DNA from: Candidatus Gottesmanbacteria bacterium RIFCSPLOWO2_01_FULL_42_22
GTDB taxonomy: Bacteria > Patescibacteriota > Microgenomatia > 2-02-FULL-39-11
Direction: 5' to 3'
Length of the DNA: 35,988 nucleotides
NCBI GenBank assembly: GCA_001779315.1
Contig: MFJU01000041.1
Location: 1 to 35,988 of the forward strand
The notes beneath the pieces were generated by a model that did not search any database, was not told the DNA's origin, and worked only from the letters and a program-made list of their open reading frames with translations. Made by a program: the position numbers and the translations under genes. Positions within the stretch are counted from its first letter, which is position 1. Each line of letters begins with the position of its first letter. This document shows, piece after piece, positions 27,184-35,988 of the stretch.

Positions 27184-28718
27184 TTCAATAGCCGGTTGAT
27201 GAACTTTACCATTTCCGGAAACTCGACCGGTTTCCTATTACCGACTGTCTGTATCTGCAGGGCTCCGGCCACATTACCTACAAAAGCCGTCAGATCGTTC
27301 TCAAGTCCCCCGGCCATACAGGGCGCGGTGATGGCAAAAAGGGCATCGCCGGCGCCCACCCGGTCAACAATCTTATCCGTCAGGGCAGGGCTGTTTAAAA
27401 ATCCCTGGCTCTTAAAATAGCCGTCGCTTCCGTACGGGCCGCGTGTCACAATCATCCGGCTGCATTTCATTTTCTTATAAATTTTTCTGATTAATTTTCT
27501 TAAATCTTCATGCTTTTTATGGGTGGCCAGGCGTATCTCCTGTTCATCAATGCAGACGTAATCAGCACGGGAATACTTGGTAATGATGTTAAAACCGTAA
27601 TTGGCGCTGTTTGCCTGGACGTTTAAGGCCAAAAAAGGGGCTTTGGCGCAAAGATACTTGACGATTTTCGGTGTAAACAGGCCATGGCCGAAATCATAAA
27701 CCACCACAAAATCATAATTGCTTATATTCTTCTTCAAAAAGCTCAGAATTTTCTCTTCGATGGCGGCGGGAATATCCTCGTCTCCCAAATAGGAAATCTG
27801 GAAAAGTTTTTGCTTGGTAAAAGCATCCAGATAACGCCTTTTGACGATAGTTTCGCGCTCTTCCCAGAAGTAGAATTGGCTTTTGACCTCTTTTTTCAGA
27901 TTTTTGGCAATAAAATTTTCATATGAATTCTTGCTTCCCAAAACAGAGAGAATTTCCACTTCTGAGACCAGAGCGGACAGGTGGTTGGCAGCCGCCAGTG
28001 CGCCTCCCAAAAATGATTCTTCTGCCGTATGGCGGTGTACCATTATCGGCTCTTTGGAAGATTTGCCCAAAGGCAGGCAATAAACATACTGGTCGATAAT
28101 TGCATCTCCGATAACTAAAACCTTTAAGCGTTTGAGTGTCAGCAGTTTTTCCATAATTGCATCAGGTGGATACTTACGGCCTAAAGTCTCCAGATAATGC
28201 TTTGTTTTGGCAGGATATACATCGAGGTACTGGTTGATCAGACGGGAGGAACTGAAAATAATATCATCTACAGAAAAGATCAGTTTCCCCCCAACTGCTT
28301 TGACGGCCTTTTCCTCATCTGCCAGTTTCCGGGGCAATGCCTCTATTTTTTTTCTGTGGCGGTAGTCAGGACCTTTGACATAGAAATCAGGCTTTATTTT
28401 CCTTATGGCCGGGACTGCCGATTCGGAATCGATAATTGCCACATAATCGATTTGTTCCAGGGAGGACAGGACTTCTGTTCTCAGATTCTGGTTAAAAATA
28501 GGCCTGCCCGGGCCTTTTTTTACATACCTATCGGCGGTGACTGTCACGACCAGAATATCCCCGTTCTTTTTTGCACTCGCCAGGTGTCTGATGTGTCCGG
28601 GATGGATGAGATCGAAGACGCCGTGGCAGTGGACGATTTTCTTTCCTTCTTTTTTCAGCTGAAGTACCAGCTTGCCCAATTCGTTGATTCTTTTGATTTT
28701 CCCTCCAACCCTGCTCAT
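27180..28718 (-). CDS. bifunctional HldE-like protein, domain order reversed: nucleotidyltransferase then PfkB kinase
   Basis: N-term 'HCHGVFDLIHPGHIRHLASAKK...FYVKGPDYR'; C-term 'VLVIGDAIIDQYVY...VDRVGAGDALFAI'. Start moved to MSRVGG. Confidence 0.85.
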   Translation of the reverse strand: MSRVGGKIKRINELGKLVLQLKKEGKKIVHCHGVFDLIHPGHIRHLASAKKNGDILVVTVTADRYVKKGPGRPIFNQNLRTEVLSSLEQIDYVAIIDSESAVPAIRKIKPDFYVKGPDYRHRKKIEALPRKLADEEKAVKAVGGKLIFSVDDIIFSSSRLINQYLDVYPAKTKHYLETLGRKYPPDAIMEKLLTLKRLKVLVIGDAIIDQYVYCLPLGKSSKEPIMVHRHTAEESFLGGALAAANHLSALVSEVEILSVLGSKNSYENFIAKNLKKEVKSQFYFWEERETIVKRRYLDAFTKQKLFQISYLGDEDIPAAIEEKILSFLKKNISNYDFVVVYDFGHGLFTPKIVKYLCAKAPFLALNVQANSANYGFNIITKYSRADYVCIDEQEIRLATHKKHEDLRKLIRKIYKKMKCSRMIVTRGPYGSDGYFKSQGFLNSPALTDKIVDRVGAGDALFAITAPCMAGGLENDLTAFVGNVAGALQIQTVGNRKPVEFPEMVKFINRLLK

Positions 28719-28725
28719 GCCCCCA

Positions 28726-28754
28726 ATAATAACCACTTCAGGAAAAGCGTTCAA
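28726..28754 (-). promoter_or_regulatory. sigma70-like promoter, leaderless configuration
   Basis: Minus strand TTGAAC, 17-nt spacer, TATTAT, then 7 nt to the ATG at 28718. Confidence 0.5.
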
Positions 28755-28841
28755 GTATATAATAAGATAATTATGGCTGAAAAAACATTTGGGCAATCTG
28801 GCCGAGGAAGATTTCGCGCGATGAGACCGCATTATTAAAAC

Positions 28842-29606
28842 CTACTTAACTGCCACCGCTAAAATAGTAGTTCCCCAGGGTGTAAACCGGAACAGATGGT
28901 CAAACTTCAGCAACAGGCTGCCGGTGATAGAGTAAAATTTAACAAACCAGCGGTTTTTACGAAACAGTGAAGCATTATGGCCTCCGCTTCTTGATTTAAG
29001 ATAAAGATTGTACATATAAAGGCCGAGGCGGTGGAAGGGAAAACCAACTGTATATATCTTTATCCGGGAAAACTTATAGAGGGCCAGCCTGATTTCATCT
29101 GTAGTAAAACGTCTGACATGACCGGCATAATCATCTAAAAGATTCCATTGGCCCGGATCATTGGGAGTCGTAATTATTAATATTCCGCCTTTTTTTAATT
29201 CTTTATAGGCCAGATCAAACGCTTTTTGATAGTTTGCCAAATGTTCAATAACTTCCTGTAAAATACAATAATCATAACTCCCCCTGCTTTTCCCTTTAAA
29301 TTTGGTCAGATCCCTCTTGATGATGGTTACTCTCCCGGACAACCCTTCTTGTGAAACCCATTTTCTGGCAATTGCCAGAGCTTTGGAATTTATATCGATT
29401 CCTGTTACTTTATATCCCTTTCGGGCACTGGCCAGCAAATTCCGTCCTGCTCCACAGCCTAAATCCAGCACTTTGGCTTTTTTCAGTTTAAAATAAGGAA
29501 TTACTAAACTGTAAGTCAGGTAGTTAAAAAACGGATCCTGGTTTTGTGCCTGATTGATCACCTTTTCGCTTAAACGGTACAATTTCATTTTGCCTAAGGT
29601 TTTCAT
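28842..29606 (-). CDS. class I SAM-dependent methyltransferase
   Basis: '[29 protein letters not shown]', '[11 protein letters not shown]'; start moved to [10 protein letters not shown] to follow the upstream stop. Confidence 0.85.
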   Translation of the reverse strand: MKTLGKMKLYRLSEKVINQAQNQDPFFNYLTYSLVIPYFKLKKAKVLDLGCGAGRNLLASARKGYKVTGIDINSKALAIARKWVSQEGLSGRVTIIKRDLTKFKGKSRGSYDYCILQEVIEHLANYQKAFDLAYKELKKGGILIITTPNDPGQWNLLDDYAGHVRRFTTDEIRLALYKFSRIKIYTVGFPFHRLGLYMYNLYLKSRSGGHNASLFRKNRWFVKFYSITGSLLLKFDHLFRFTPWGTTILAVAVK

Positions 29607-29613
29607 ATTTTCA

Positions 29614-30603
29614 TTAATTACCGAGATAGCGAAACCAGTTTTTAGTAGCGGAATGGATTGTTTTTGGTGTCCAGACGGGGGCATTTTTCCAATAATCAAT
29701 TTCCGGTAGGATCCTTTTCATCCCGTCCCTGAATGACACTTTCGGCTGCCAGCCCAGGATTTTCCTGATTTTGGTAATGTCAGCGTAAGTACAATCGGGT
29801 TCTCCCGGTCTTTTAGGAATACGGGTTGTCCTGCCGCCGATAATTTTTACCATTTCATTAATGGAATATGTTCCCCCGCTGCCGACATTAAAAAAGTTGT
29901 TGGTAACCTTTGATTTAGCGGCCGTTATAAAAGCCTCAACCACATCCGAAACATAAGTAAAATCCCGCCTTTGCCTGCCCGTTCCCACAACTGTTAACGC
30001 TGCACCTTTTAATTTTTGGGCCATAAAAATGGAAATCACCGGCCCGTAGGTACCGTAGCTGCGGACACGGGGGCCGAAAACATTAAATAAACGTAAAGAG
30101 ATGACTGGCAGTTTATAAACTTGGGCATAGTGGAGTGCATACAGTTCGCCTAAATATTTGGTCAGCGCGTAAGGATATTGCGGACGGATTGGAGCTGTCT
30201 CCGGTGTCGGGTAAGTTTCAGGAATTCCGTAACAGGAAGATGATGCTGTGTAAAGGAATTTTTTTATTCCTGCTTTCCGGCAGGCTTCCAAAATATAAAC
30301 AGTCCCTGAAACGTTCACCCTATGGTAAGTTTCCGGTTCTTCAATTGAAGGCACAATATTTGATTTGCCGGCCAGGTGGAATACCCAATCGATATTTTTA
30401 AAAAAGGACTGTTTTATTTGTTTTTTATCGGCAATATCGCACTTGGCGAACCGATAATTTTTCCCGAATTTCTTAAACAAATCATAGTCATCCCGATTCG
30501 GGTTATGACTGTCCAAGAGCCTGACTTCATACCTCTCCTCGAGAAGTCTCCTTACCAGGTGGCTGCCGATAAATCCTGTCCCGCCGGTTACTAAGCATTT
30601 CAT
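29614..30603 (-). CDS. UDP-glucose 4-epimerase-like SDR
   Basis: '[21 protein letters not shown]', 'SSSCYG...[12 protein letters not shown]', '[14 protein letters not shown]'. Confidence 0.92.
   Translation of the reverse strand: MKCLVTGGTGFIGSHLVRRLLEERYEVRLLDSHNPNRDDYDLFKKFGKNYRFAKCDIADKKQIKQSFFKNIDWVFHLAGKSNIVPSIEEPETYHRVNVSGTVYILEACRKAGIKKFLYTASSSCYGIPETYPTPETAPIRPQYPYALTKYLGELYALHYAQVYKLPVISLRLFNVFGPRVRSYGTYGPVISIFMAQKLKGAALTVVGTGRQRRDFTYVSDVVEAFITAAKSKVTNNFFNVGSGGTYSINEMVKIIGGRTTRIPKRPGEPDCTYADITKIRKILGWQPKVSFRDGMKRILPEIDYWKNAPVWTPKTIHSATKNWFRYLGN
30486..30510. repeat. palindrome inside the SDR coding sequence
   Basis: AGTCAT CCCGA t TCGGG tt ATGACT. Confidence 0.65.
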
Positions 30604-31625
30604 AAGCGGATAGCGACTCTGATGACATCGCCTGTTCTGACTTCCTTGATGGCCTCATTTATTTTTAACAAAGGATAAGTCTTGGTAATCATTTTTTCCG
30701 GACGCAGAATCCCCTGCTCTTCTAATTTAATTAATCTCGGAATTACCAGGCTCGGATTGACATCTCCTCCAAATGAACCGGTCAGAGCCTTATCGAAATG
30801 CAGCGGAAAAGAATCGATGGCCATTTTCTCCCCTTTTTTCGGTACTCCCACCAAAATAGTTCTGCCTGCGGTCGAGGCGGTTTCATAAGCCAGTTCCCGG
30901 ACCGCGTTTATGCCGGTGGTGTCAATTGTCACGTCCGCACCTTGAAGTCCGAGGATTTTTTCCAGGTCCTGTCTTATTTTTGGCGAATTTAATAGAGAAT
31001 GGCTGGCACCCATTTTTAAGGCTTCATTTAATTTAAATTTATTGATATCGACTGCCACTAGAGGATAAGCATTGATGAGCTTGGCCATCATGATGATGCC
31101 GGAACCGGCCCCGCCTGCTCCGAAAACCACCAGCGATTCTCCGCTTTTCAGATGTGAATCATGATGGACAACACCGTAACCGGTTGTCAAAGCACAGCCG
31201 TAAAGAGTGGCTGTTTTCAAATCAGTTTGACCGGTAATGGGAGTCAGCCGGTTTTCTGAAGAAACGGCGTATTCATTGAAAGTAGTCACCCAACCGGCAT
31301 TTACCGTCTTGCCTCCCCATAAATATTTTGGCGTTGGCCCTTGCAGGCCGTCCCCGCGCCTCCAATGCATGACCACCCGGTCTCCTTTTTTTACTTTAGT
31401 GACTCCCGGGCCTGTTTCCTCAACCAAGCCGCTGCCTTCGTGTCCCAGAAGATGCGGCAGGAATTTATCCTCTCCTTTGACTCCGTCGATTTCATTGAGT
31501 TGGGCGCCGCAAATGGAACTGAAAAGGACCCGGACCAATACCTGTCCGTATTCCATTTTTTGAGGAAGTTCAATTTCGGCAATTTCCAAAGGAGCTTTCT
31601 GTTTAACCAATATGGCTGCTTTCAT
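30600..31625 (-). CDS. zinc-type medium-chain alcohol dehydrogenase
   Basis: 'SSICGAQLNEIDG...LPHLLGHEGSGLVEETGPGVTKVKKGDRV', 'VVFGAGGAGSGIIMMAKL'; start moved to MKAAI. Confidence 0.9.
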   Translation of the reverse strand: MKAAILVKQKAPLEIAEIELPQKMEYGQVLVRVLFSSICGAQLNEIDGVKGEDKFLPHLLGHEGSGLVEETGPGVTKVKKGDRVVMHWRRGDGLQGPTPKYLWGGKTVNAGWVTTFNEYAVSSENRLTPITGQTDLKTATLYGCALTTGYGVVHHDSHLKSGESLVVFGAGGAGSGIIMMAKLINAYPLVAVDINKFKLNEALKMGASHSLLNSPKIRQDLEKILGLQGADVTIDTTGINAVRELAYETASTAGRTILVGVPKKGEKMAIDSFPLHFDKALTGSFGGDVNPSLVIPRLIKLEEQGILRPEKMITKTYPLLKINEAIKEVRTGDVIRVAIRL

Positions 31626-31634
31626 TGTATAAAA

Positions 31635-31704
31635 GGTTGAACCCAAATTTTTCGCGCGCAGGATCTCGGATGAGGAGCGAGCACGTAAAATTTCGGGTGA
31701 AACC
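31635..31704. repeat. 70-nt imperfect inverted repeat between the MDR and methyltransferase genes
   Basis: GGTT..ACCC AAATTTT .. / .. AAAATTT c GGGT..AACC. Confidence 0.65.
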
Positions 31705-31726
31705 TGAATTGGTAATATTTCATATG

Positions 31727-32389
31727 CTATTCAAAATAAATAAATTCATAATCCCCGGAGTAACCGAAATGTTTGAAAAGCCAAATCCAGCTTTCGCGAT
31801 CGAAAAAAGACTCGCAGGTTAAAGCCCAACATTCCAGGTTAAAGAGCTCTTTTTCATTGCGGTAGCTTTCCACAGCCAGATATTTCTGCCTGCCGACCCT
31901 TTCGATTTGGGCGAGTGCCTGTGACAATTCCGGCAGGCTTAAATTATGCAATGTGGTGATAGAAATTACCAGATCGAACTCCCTGTCCTGATAAGGATAT
32001 TTGTCTTCCGCCCGGCCCCAGTGCAAAAACTGTCTGATCTCTGCTTTGGCGTGTGCCAGTCCGTAATGGGAGATATCAAAACCGGCAATGGTTACCTCGG
32101 GCAGCAGTTTTTTTATTTCATATAAAAGAAATCCTTTGCCGCAGCCGACATCCAGCACTTTGGATTTATTGTTAAGTTTATATCTGGCAATCAGCATCCG
32201 CGCCACTCCCTCCCAGCGGCCATCGTATTTATAGCCGCCATAGCCGTAGCGTCTGTCGCCGTCCCAATAATCCCGTCCGTACTTTTTAGCGACTCCCATG
32301 CAATGGACTTTATCATCCGTCATCCTGCCCAGGTAATCGCGTTTGGTCTTTTTATGCAAAGGAGTTATTAAATTAACTAAAGTTCCCAT
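31727..32389 (-). CDS. class I SAM-dependent methyltransferase
   Basis: 'KVLDVGCGKGFLLYEIKKLLPEVTIAGFDIS', 'EFDLVISITTLHNL'. Confidence 0.85.
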   Translation of the reverse strand: MGTLVNLITPLHKKTKRDYLGRMTDDKVHCMGVAKKYGRDYWDGDRRYGYGGYKYDGRWEGVARMLIARYKLNNKSKVLDVGCGKGFLLYEIKKLLPEVTIAGFDISHYGLAHAKAEIRQFLHWGRAEDKYPYQDREFDLVISITTLHNLSLPELSQALAQIERVGRQKYLAVESYRNEKELFNLECWALTCESFFDRESWIWLFKHFGYSGDYEFIYFE

Positions 32390-32930
32390 TTTTCTTTATT
32401 CTTTTCAATAATTTTTGATAATATATTCTGTTTTCTTGCCTATCGTCTCCCTTTGGCGCCCACAAAGGATAGATGGAATCTAGACGACGGTTGAATCTAC
32501 CTGACTTGACTTCATGAAAGATTACATAGGGTGTTACAGGAATAGTCACATGCCACAAACCACGTCTTATTCTGCAAATGAACAAGTCGTATTTGTCTAA
32601 AATTTTAGCATTTATTACCTCTCCTTTGGTACCAAAGATGAATAAGGCCATTTTCCCCTTAATCATCTGGTATGTCTCATCCCTCCTAATATGTTTTTGC
32701 GGCCGACGGTAGATTCCCCGATGGTGCAGAATTACCATTTGATGCAGCCTTTCATTCATATTTTTATGGAGGCAAATTCGTAAATCGCAATTATTCCTTT
32801 TACGGGAAAGTTCTTCCATCTCGTTAACGGTAACTAAAGACAATGAGGGTATATCTGATTTAGTTGTAAACGAAAGACTCCGGCCCTTTTTGTCTTCTAT
32901 TGCTTCAAAACTTTTAATAATACTGCTCAT
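32373..32930 (-). CDS. WbuC-like cupin protein
   Basis: 'RKRNNCDLRICLHKNMNERLHQMVILHHRGIYRRPQKHIRRDETYQMIKGKMALFIF...RRGLWHVTIP'. Confidence 0.75.
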   Translation of the reverse strand: MSSIIKSFEAIEDKKGRSLSFTTKSDIPSLSLVTVNEMEELSRKRNNCDLRICLHKNMNERLHQMVILHHRGIYRRPQKHIRRDETYQMIKGKMALFIFGTKGEVINAKILDKYDLFICRIRRGLWHVTIPVTPYVIFHEVKSGRFNRRLDSIYPLWAPKGDDRQENRIYYQKLLKRIKKNGNFS

Positions 32931-33790
32931 GGCTGTTTTTTAATGATTAAATCCAAAACCTCTCCAATCGGACGGATGTGAATTCCTTTAACTTTGCGGA
33001 TTTTAGCAGTATTCATGGAAACATTTTTAGGACGTTTTTCAATGAGCGGAAAATCATCGATACTGCAGCCGGTAATCTTTATCTTTTTACCCATTTTTTG
33101 CATCAAAAGTTCAAGCAGTTGCCGCCGGCTGAACCCCCTGTCATTACCAAGATGATATAATCCCCAGGCCTTTTTTTCCAATAAGACTAAAACGGCCGAG
33201 ATGACATCGTCTACAAAAACAGGGCTGAAAACCTGGTCGGCAGCCACTGTAATGTTCTTTTCCGTTCTTATTTGTTTCAGCCAGTTGGTAAAAATTGTAC
33301 CGTCCCCTTCATCTGAACCGTAGACTTTGCCCAATCTGACAATTATGTATGAATGGCAGTTTTCTTGTATGAATTTTTCAACTTCAAGTTTCTGCCTGCC
33401 GTAAGTCAGGATGGGATTGGGATTTACCCTTTCTGAATAATTACCCTTCAATCCGTCAAAAACGAATTCAGTCGAAGTGAATATAAGCGGCAATTGCCAT
33501 TTCTTTAGAACTTTGATTATTCTTATAATGCTTTCAACGTTCAGTTTTCTCGAGCGTATTTTATCTTTAGCGCATGAATCCGGATGGGTATCTCCCAAAA
33601 GGATAATTGCCGCTTCGAAAATTTCCGGAGATTTAATAACATCAGCCAAATTCTGCTTGACCGCGTCAAATTTCAAACCTCCGGGAATTTTTCTGGAATT
33701 ATAGGTAGGGACTACCCGCTTCCCCAAAATCACCCGGAAATGGGAACCGATAAAGCTTGATCCTCCCAATATCAGAATTTTTTTAGTCAT
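32927..33790 (-). CDS. RmlD-like dTDP-4-dehydrorhamnose reductase family SDR
   Basis: 'KILILGGSSFIGSHF', 'FTSTEFVFDGLKGNYSERVNPNPILTYGRQKLEVEKFI'. Confidence 0.85.
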   Translation of the reverse strand: MTKKILILGGSSFIGSHFRVILGKRVVPTYNSRKIPGGLKFDAVKQNLADVIKSPEIFEAAIILLGDTHPDSCAKDKIRSRKLNVESIIRIIKVLKKWQLPLIFTSTEFVFDGLKGNYSERVNPNPILTYGRQKLEVEKFIQENCHSYIIVRLGKVYGSDEGDGTIFTNWLKQIRTEKNITVAADQVFSPVFVDDVISAVLVLLEKKAWGLYHLGNDRGFSRRQLLELLMQKMGKKIKITGCSIDDFPLIEKRPKNVSMNTAKIRKVKGIHIRPIGEVLDLIIKKQP

Positions 33791-34704
33791 TTGACTAGTT
33801 TTACGGCAGTTTGAACGATATCGCCCGCCGTAATGTTATTTTTAACCAATTGCTCCTTTTGTGAGCCGTAACCGGCCGGAAATTCATCAGGCAGTGCAAG
33901 TCGGCGGAAAAATTTCCTGTCGGCAAAATCAGCTTCGCTGATGATTTCCGCCATACTTGAGCCTAAACCGCCGGTCAAAGAATGCTCTTCAATGGAAATA
34001 ATCGCACGATAAGACTTAAAGATTTTGAGGATTGTTTTTTTATCAAGGGGTTTAAGAGTCGGCACATGCAGAATGCCAACCGAAATCTTTTTTCTCTCCA
34101 GTTTTTTCCGGGCTTCCATGGCTAATTGCAGAGTGATGCCTGTCGTCACCAGCAATACATCCTTACCTTGTGCATACTGATAAACCTTGCCTATACGGAA
34201 ACTGCCGCGGCTGACGATTTGATCATTGCCTTTGGCCAATCTGATATATATTGGCCCCGGCCAATCAACCGTTTGAGGCATCATTTTTTCCATTTCCTTA
34301 GCGTCCGCACAGGCAATAACTGTCATATTGGGAATTGCCCGCATGATGGCGATATCTTCTATAGCCAGATGAGTCGGGCCCAAAGGTGCATAAACCAGCC
34401 CGCCGCCGCTGCCGATTAAGCGGACTTTTGCCTTATGGAGCGCCAGATCAATAACAATCTGCTCAAAACAACGCCGGGTCAGAAAAGTGGCGATGGTATT
34501 GATATAGACAATTTTTCCCTCCAGGGCAAGACCGGCCGCCATTGCGATGATATAAGCCTCACTTACTCCCTCTTTCAAAAACCGCTCCGGCATCTCTTTT
34601 TCAAACCGGGAAAGAGTTCCGTAGCCCAAATCGGAACCGATAAAATAGATGCGCTTATCCTTTTTGGCCAGGCGGTAAACCATTTCCAAACTCATTTTTC
34701 TCAT
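33787..34704 (-). CDS. transketolase, C-terminal subunit
   Basis: 'FKEGVSEAYIIAMAAGLALEGKIVYINTIATFLTRRCFEQI' style (sequence reads FLKEGVSEAYI), 'SIEEHSLTGGLGSSMAEI'; start moved to MRKMSLEM, ATGA overlap with the N-subunit gene. Confidence 0.92.
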   Translation of the reverse strand: MRKMSLEMVYRLAKKDKRIYFIGSDLGYGTLSRFEKEMPERFLKEGVSEAYIIAMAAGLALEGKIVYINTIATFLTRRCFEQIVIDLALHKAKVRLIGSGGGLVYAPLGPTHLAIEDIAIMRAIPNMTVIACADAKEMEKMMPQTVDWPGPIYIRLAKGNDQIVSRGSFRIGKVYQYAQGKDVLLVTTGITLQLAMEARKKLERKKISVGILHVPTLKPLDKKTILKIFKSYRAIISIEEHSLTGGLGSSMAEIISEADFADRKFFRRLALPDEFPAGYGSQKEQLVKNNITAGDIVQTAVKLVK

Positions 34705-35519
34705 CGGTAATCCTCCAAACCCTGATACAGATTCTGCATTATTTCCCCCTTCAAGTCCCGGCGGTGATGCCATTCCGGATTGTTTTCCGTCATCTTAATG
34801 CCTTTTCCTTTAACGGTATGGCAAATTAAAAGTCCGGGTTTATTCTTTTTGAATGGAAGCCGTTTCAGTTGACTGTAAATTTGCCTTTTATCATGTCCGT
34901 CCGTCTCCCTCACGGCAAAACCGAAACTAAGCCATTTATCGGCAAAAGGCTCCAAGTCAACTATTTCCTTTGTGGCTCCCCAGGACTGCATTTTGTTGTA
35001 ATCGACTAAAACGATAAGATTATCAAGGCGGTGTTTGGCAGCGTAGAGGGCAGCCTCCCAGACAGAACCTTCATTCGATTCCCCGTCGCCGATAAGGACA
35101 AATACCCTGTGGTGCTTTTTGTCCCGTTTGGCGGCTAAAGCCATGCCAATCCCAACCGCCAGACCGTGACCCAGGCTGCCTGTTGAAATCTCCACCCCGG
35201 GAATGGCATGTTCCGGATGTCCGCCTAAAAAAGTCTCTGCTTGGCAAAAAGAAGTTAATTTTTCTTTGGGGAAAAAACCTTTTTCGGCAAGAATTGCATA
35301 ATAAGAAAGACATCCCTGTCCTTTACTGAGTATAAAACGGTCTCGGTTAGGCCATTCCGGATTATTTGGACGGTATTTAAGAATGTGATTATATAGAACA
35401 AGCAGTATTTCAGTTATGGAAAAAGCGGAAGCAAGATGACCCCGTCCGGCCTGGGCTAGCATGTCCAAAACCACTTTTCTGATATATTTTGATTGTTTAT
35501 CCAAATCCTTATTTTTCAT
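34701..35519 (-). CDS. transketolase, N-terminal subunit
   Basis: 'GHLASAFSITEILLVLYNHIL', 'GSLGHGLAVGIGMALAAK', 'VLIGDGESNEGSVWEAALYAAKHRLDNLIVLVDYNKMQSWG'. Confidence 0.95.
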   Translation of the reverse strand: MKNKDLDKQSKYIRKVVLDMLAQAGRGHLASAFSITEILLVLYNHILKYRPNNPEWPNRDRFILSKGQGCLSYYAILAEKGFFPKEKLTSFCQAETFLGGHPEHAIPGVEISTGSLGHGLAVGIGMALAAKRDKKHHRVFVLIGDGESNEGSVWEAALYAAKHRLDNLIVLVDYNKMQSWGATKEIVDLEPFADKWLSFGFAVRETDGHDKRQIYSQLKRLPFKKNKPGLLICHTVKGKGIKMTENNPEWHHRRDLKGEIMQNLYQGLEDYR

Positions 35520-35988
35520 AAGCTTCCCTAGCTATACTGACCATCCCGGCGGCCTTTTTAAGCTGCCGACTTAAGATTGATTCGGGAATATCTTTGGTTT
35601 TTCCTGAAAATTGGCGCCGTTGCCAACCTCTACCGGTAAATTCATTGAGCATTATAAGCGACCATTTGAGAGCATACAACGGATAAACTGTCTTAAGCCT
35701 TATACCTAATTCTTTATCAAACAGGGAAATAATTTTTCCTGAAAATAAACCTTTTTGTTCGTCCGTCAGTCTCATTTGCGGATGAAGCAGAAAATCAGAA
35801 ATCATTTTTACTGGATCATCCCAGCCTGCATGCTCCATATCGGTAAAATAAAGCCTGCCATCCTCTCCCCTTATGGCATTATGAAAACCGAAGTCAGAAG
35901 GGCTTAAAAACCGCTTTTCTTTTACCAATATTTCTGCTGCTTTTACCCCCTGTATTTTCACTTTTATTTCTTCGAAGGTGGGATCAAA
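35509..35988 (-). CDS. aminoglycoside-phosphotransferase-like kinase, truncated at the window edge
   Basis: 'LSPSDFGFHNAIRGEDGRLYFTDMEHAGWDDPVKMISDFLLHP'; frame stays open to the edge (FDPTFEEIKVKIQG), so the listed GTG is probably not the start. Confidence 0.75.
   Translation of the reverse strand, partial: FDPTFEEIKVKIQGVKAAEILVKEKRFLSPSDFGFHNAIRGEDGRLYFTDMEHAGWDDPVKMISDFLLHPQMRLTDEQKGLFSGKIISLFDKELGIRLKTVYPLYALKWSLIMLNEFTGRGWQRRQFSGKTKDIPESILSRQLKKAAGMVSIAREAYEK

Noticed and set aside
28197-28838. 213-aa + strand ORF
   Set aside because: Fully antisense to the well-supported HldE-like gene; no recognisable motifs; shadow ORF.

Overview
The 36-kb window looks like the chromosome of a Candidate Phyla Radiation (Patescibacteria, possibly Microgenomates) bacterium. 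That placement is inferred from gene content and architecture, not measured. Left part (1-9.1 kb, + strand): a cell-surface locus with two secreted beta-rich proteins, a 1376-aa chimera (XerC/D-like SAM-like core-binding domain, one TM helix, then a very long tail-fibre/adhesin-like ectodomain), a Cys-rich small membrane protein, and an O-antigen-ligase-like polytopic protein with C-terminal TPRs. Middle (9.1-11.5 kb): a self-contained, foreign-looking transcription unit with a promoter, an early terminator-like hairpin, a ~370-nt structured leader, a strong Shine-Dalgarno, a 592-aa lipoprotein of unknown family and a branched terminator. Right part (11.5-36 kb, mostly - strand): a large glycan locus with a GT2, six GT-C-like multipass proteins, a YggS-like PLP protein, a DegT aminotransferase, a GNAT-formyltransferase fusion, several NDP-sugar SDRs, GmhA-like and permuted HldE-like heptose enzymes, methyltransferases, an MDR dehydrogenase, a WbuC-like cupin, a split transketolase and an edge-truncated APH-like kinase. 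I saw no tRNA, rRNA, CRISPR or IS element. Best leads: the recombinase-domain/TM/adhesin chimera with its 760-bp palindrome-containing upstream non-coding region; the structured leader of the lipoprotein unit; the reversed-order HldE; the GNAT-formyltransferase fusion; and palindromic elements, two of them inside coding sequence.
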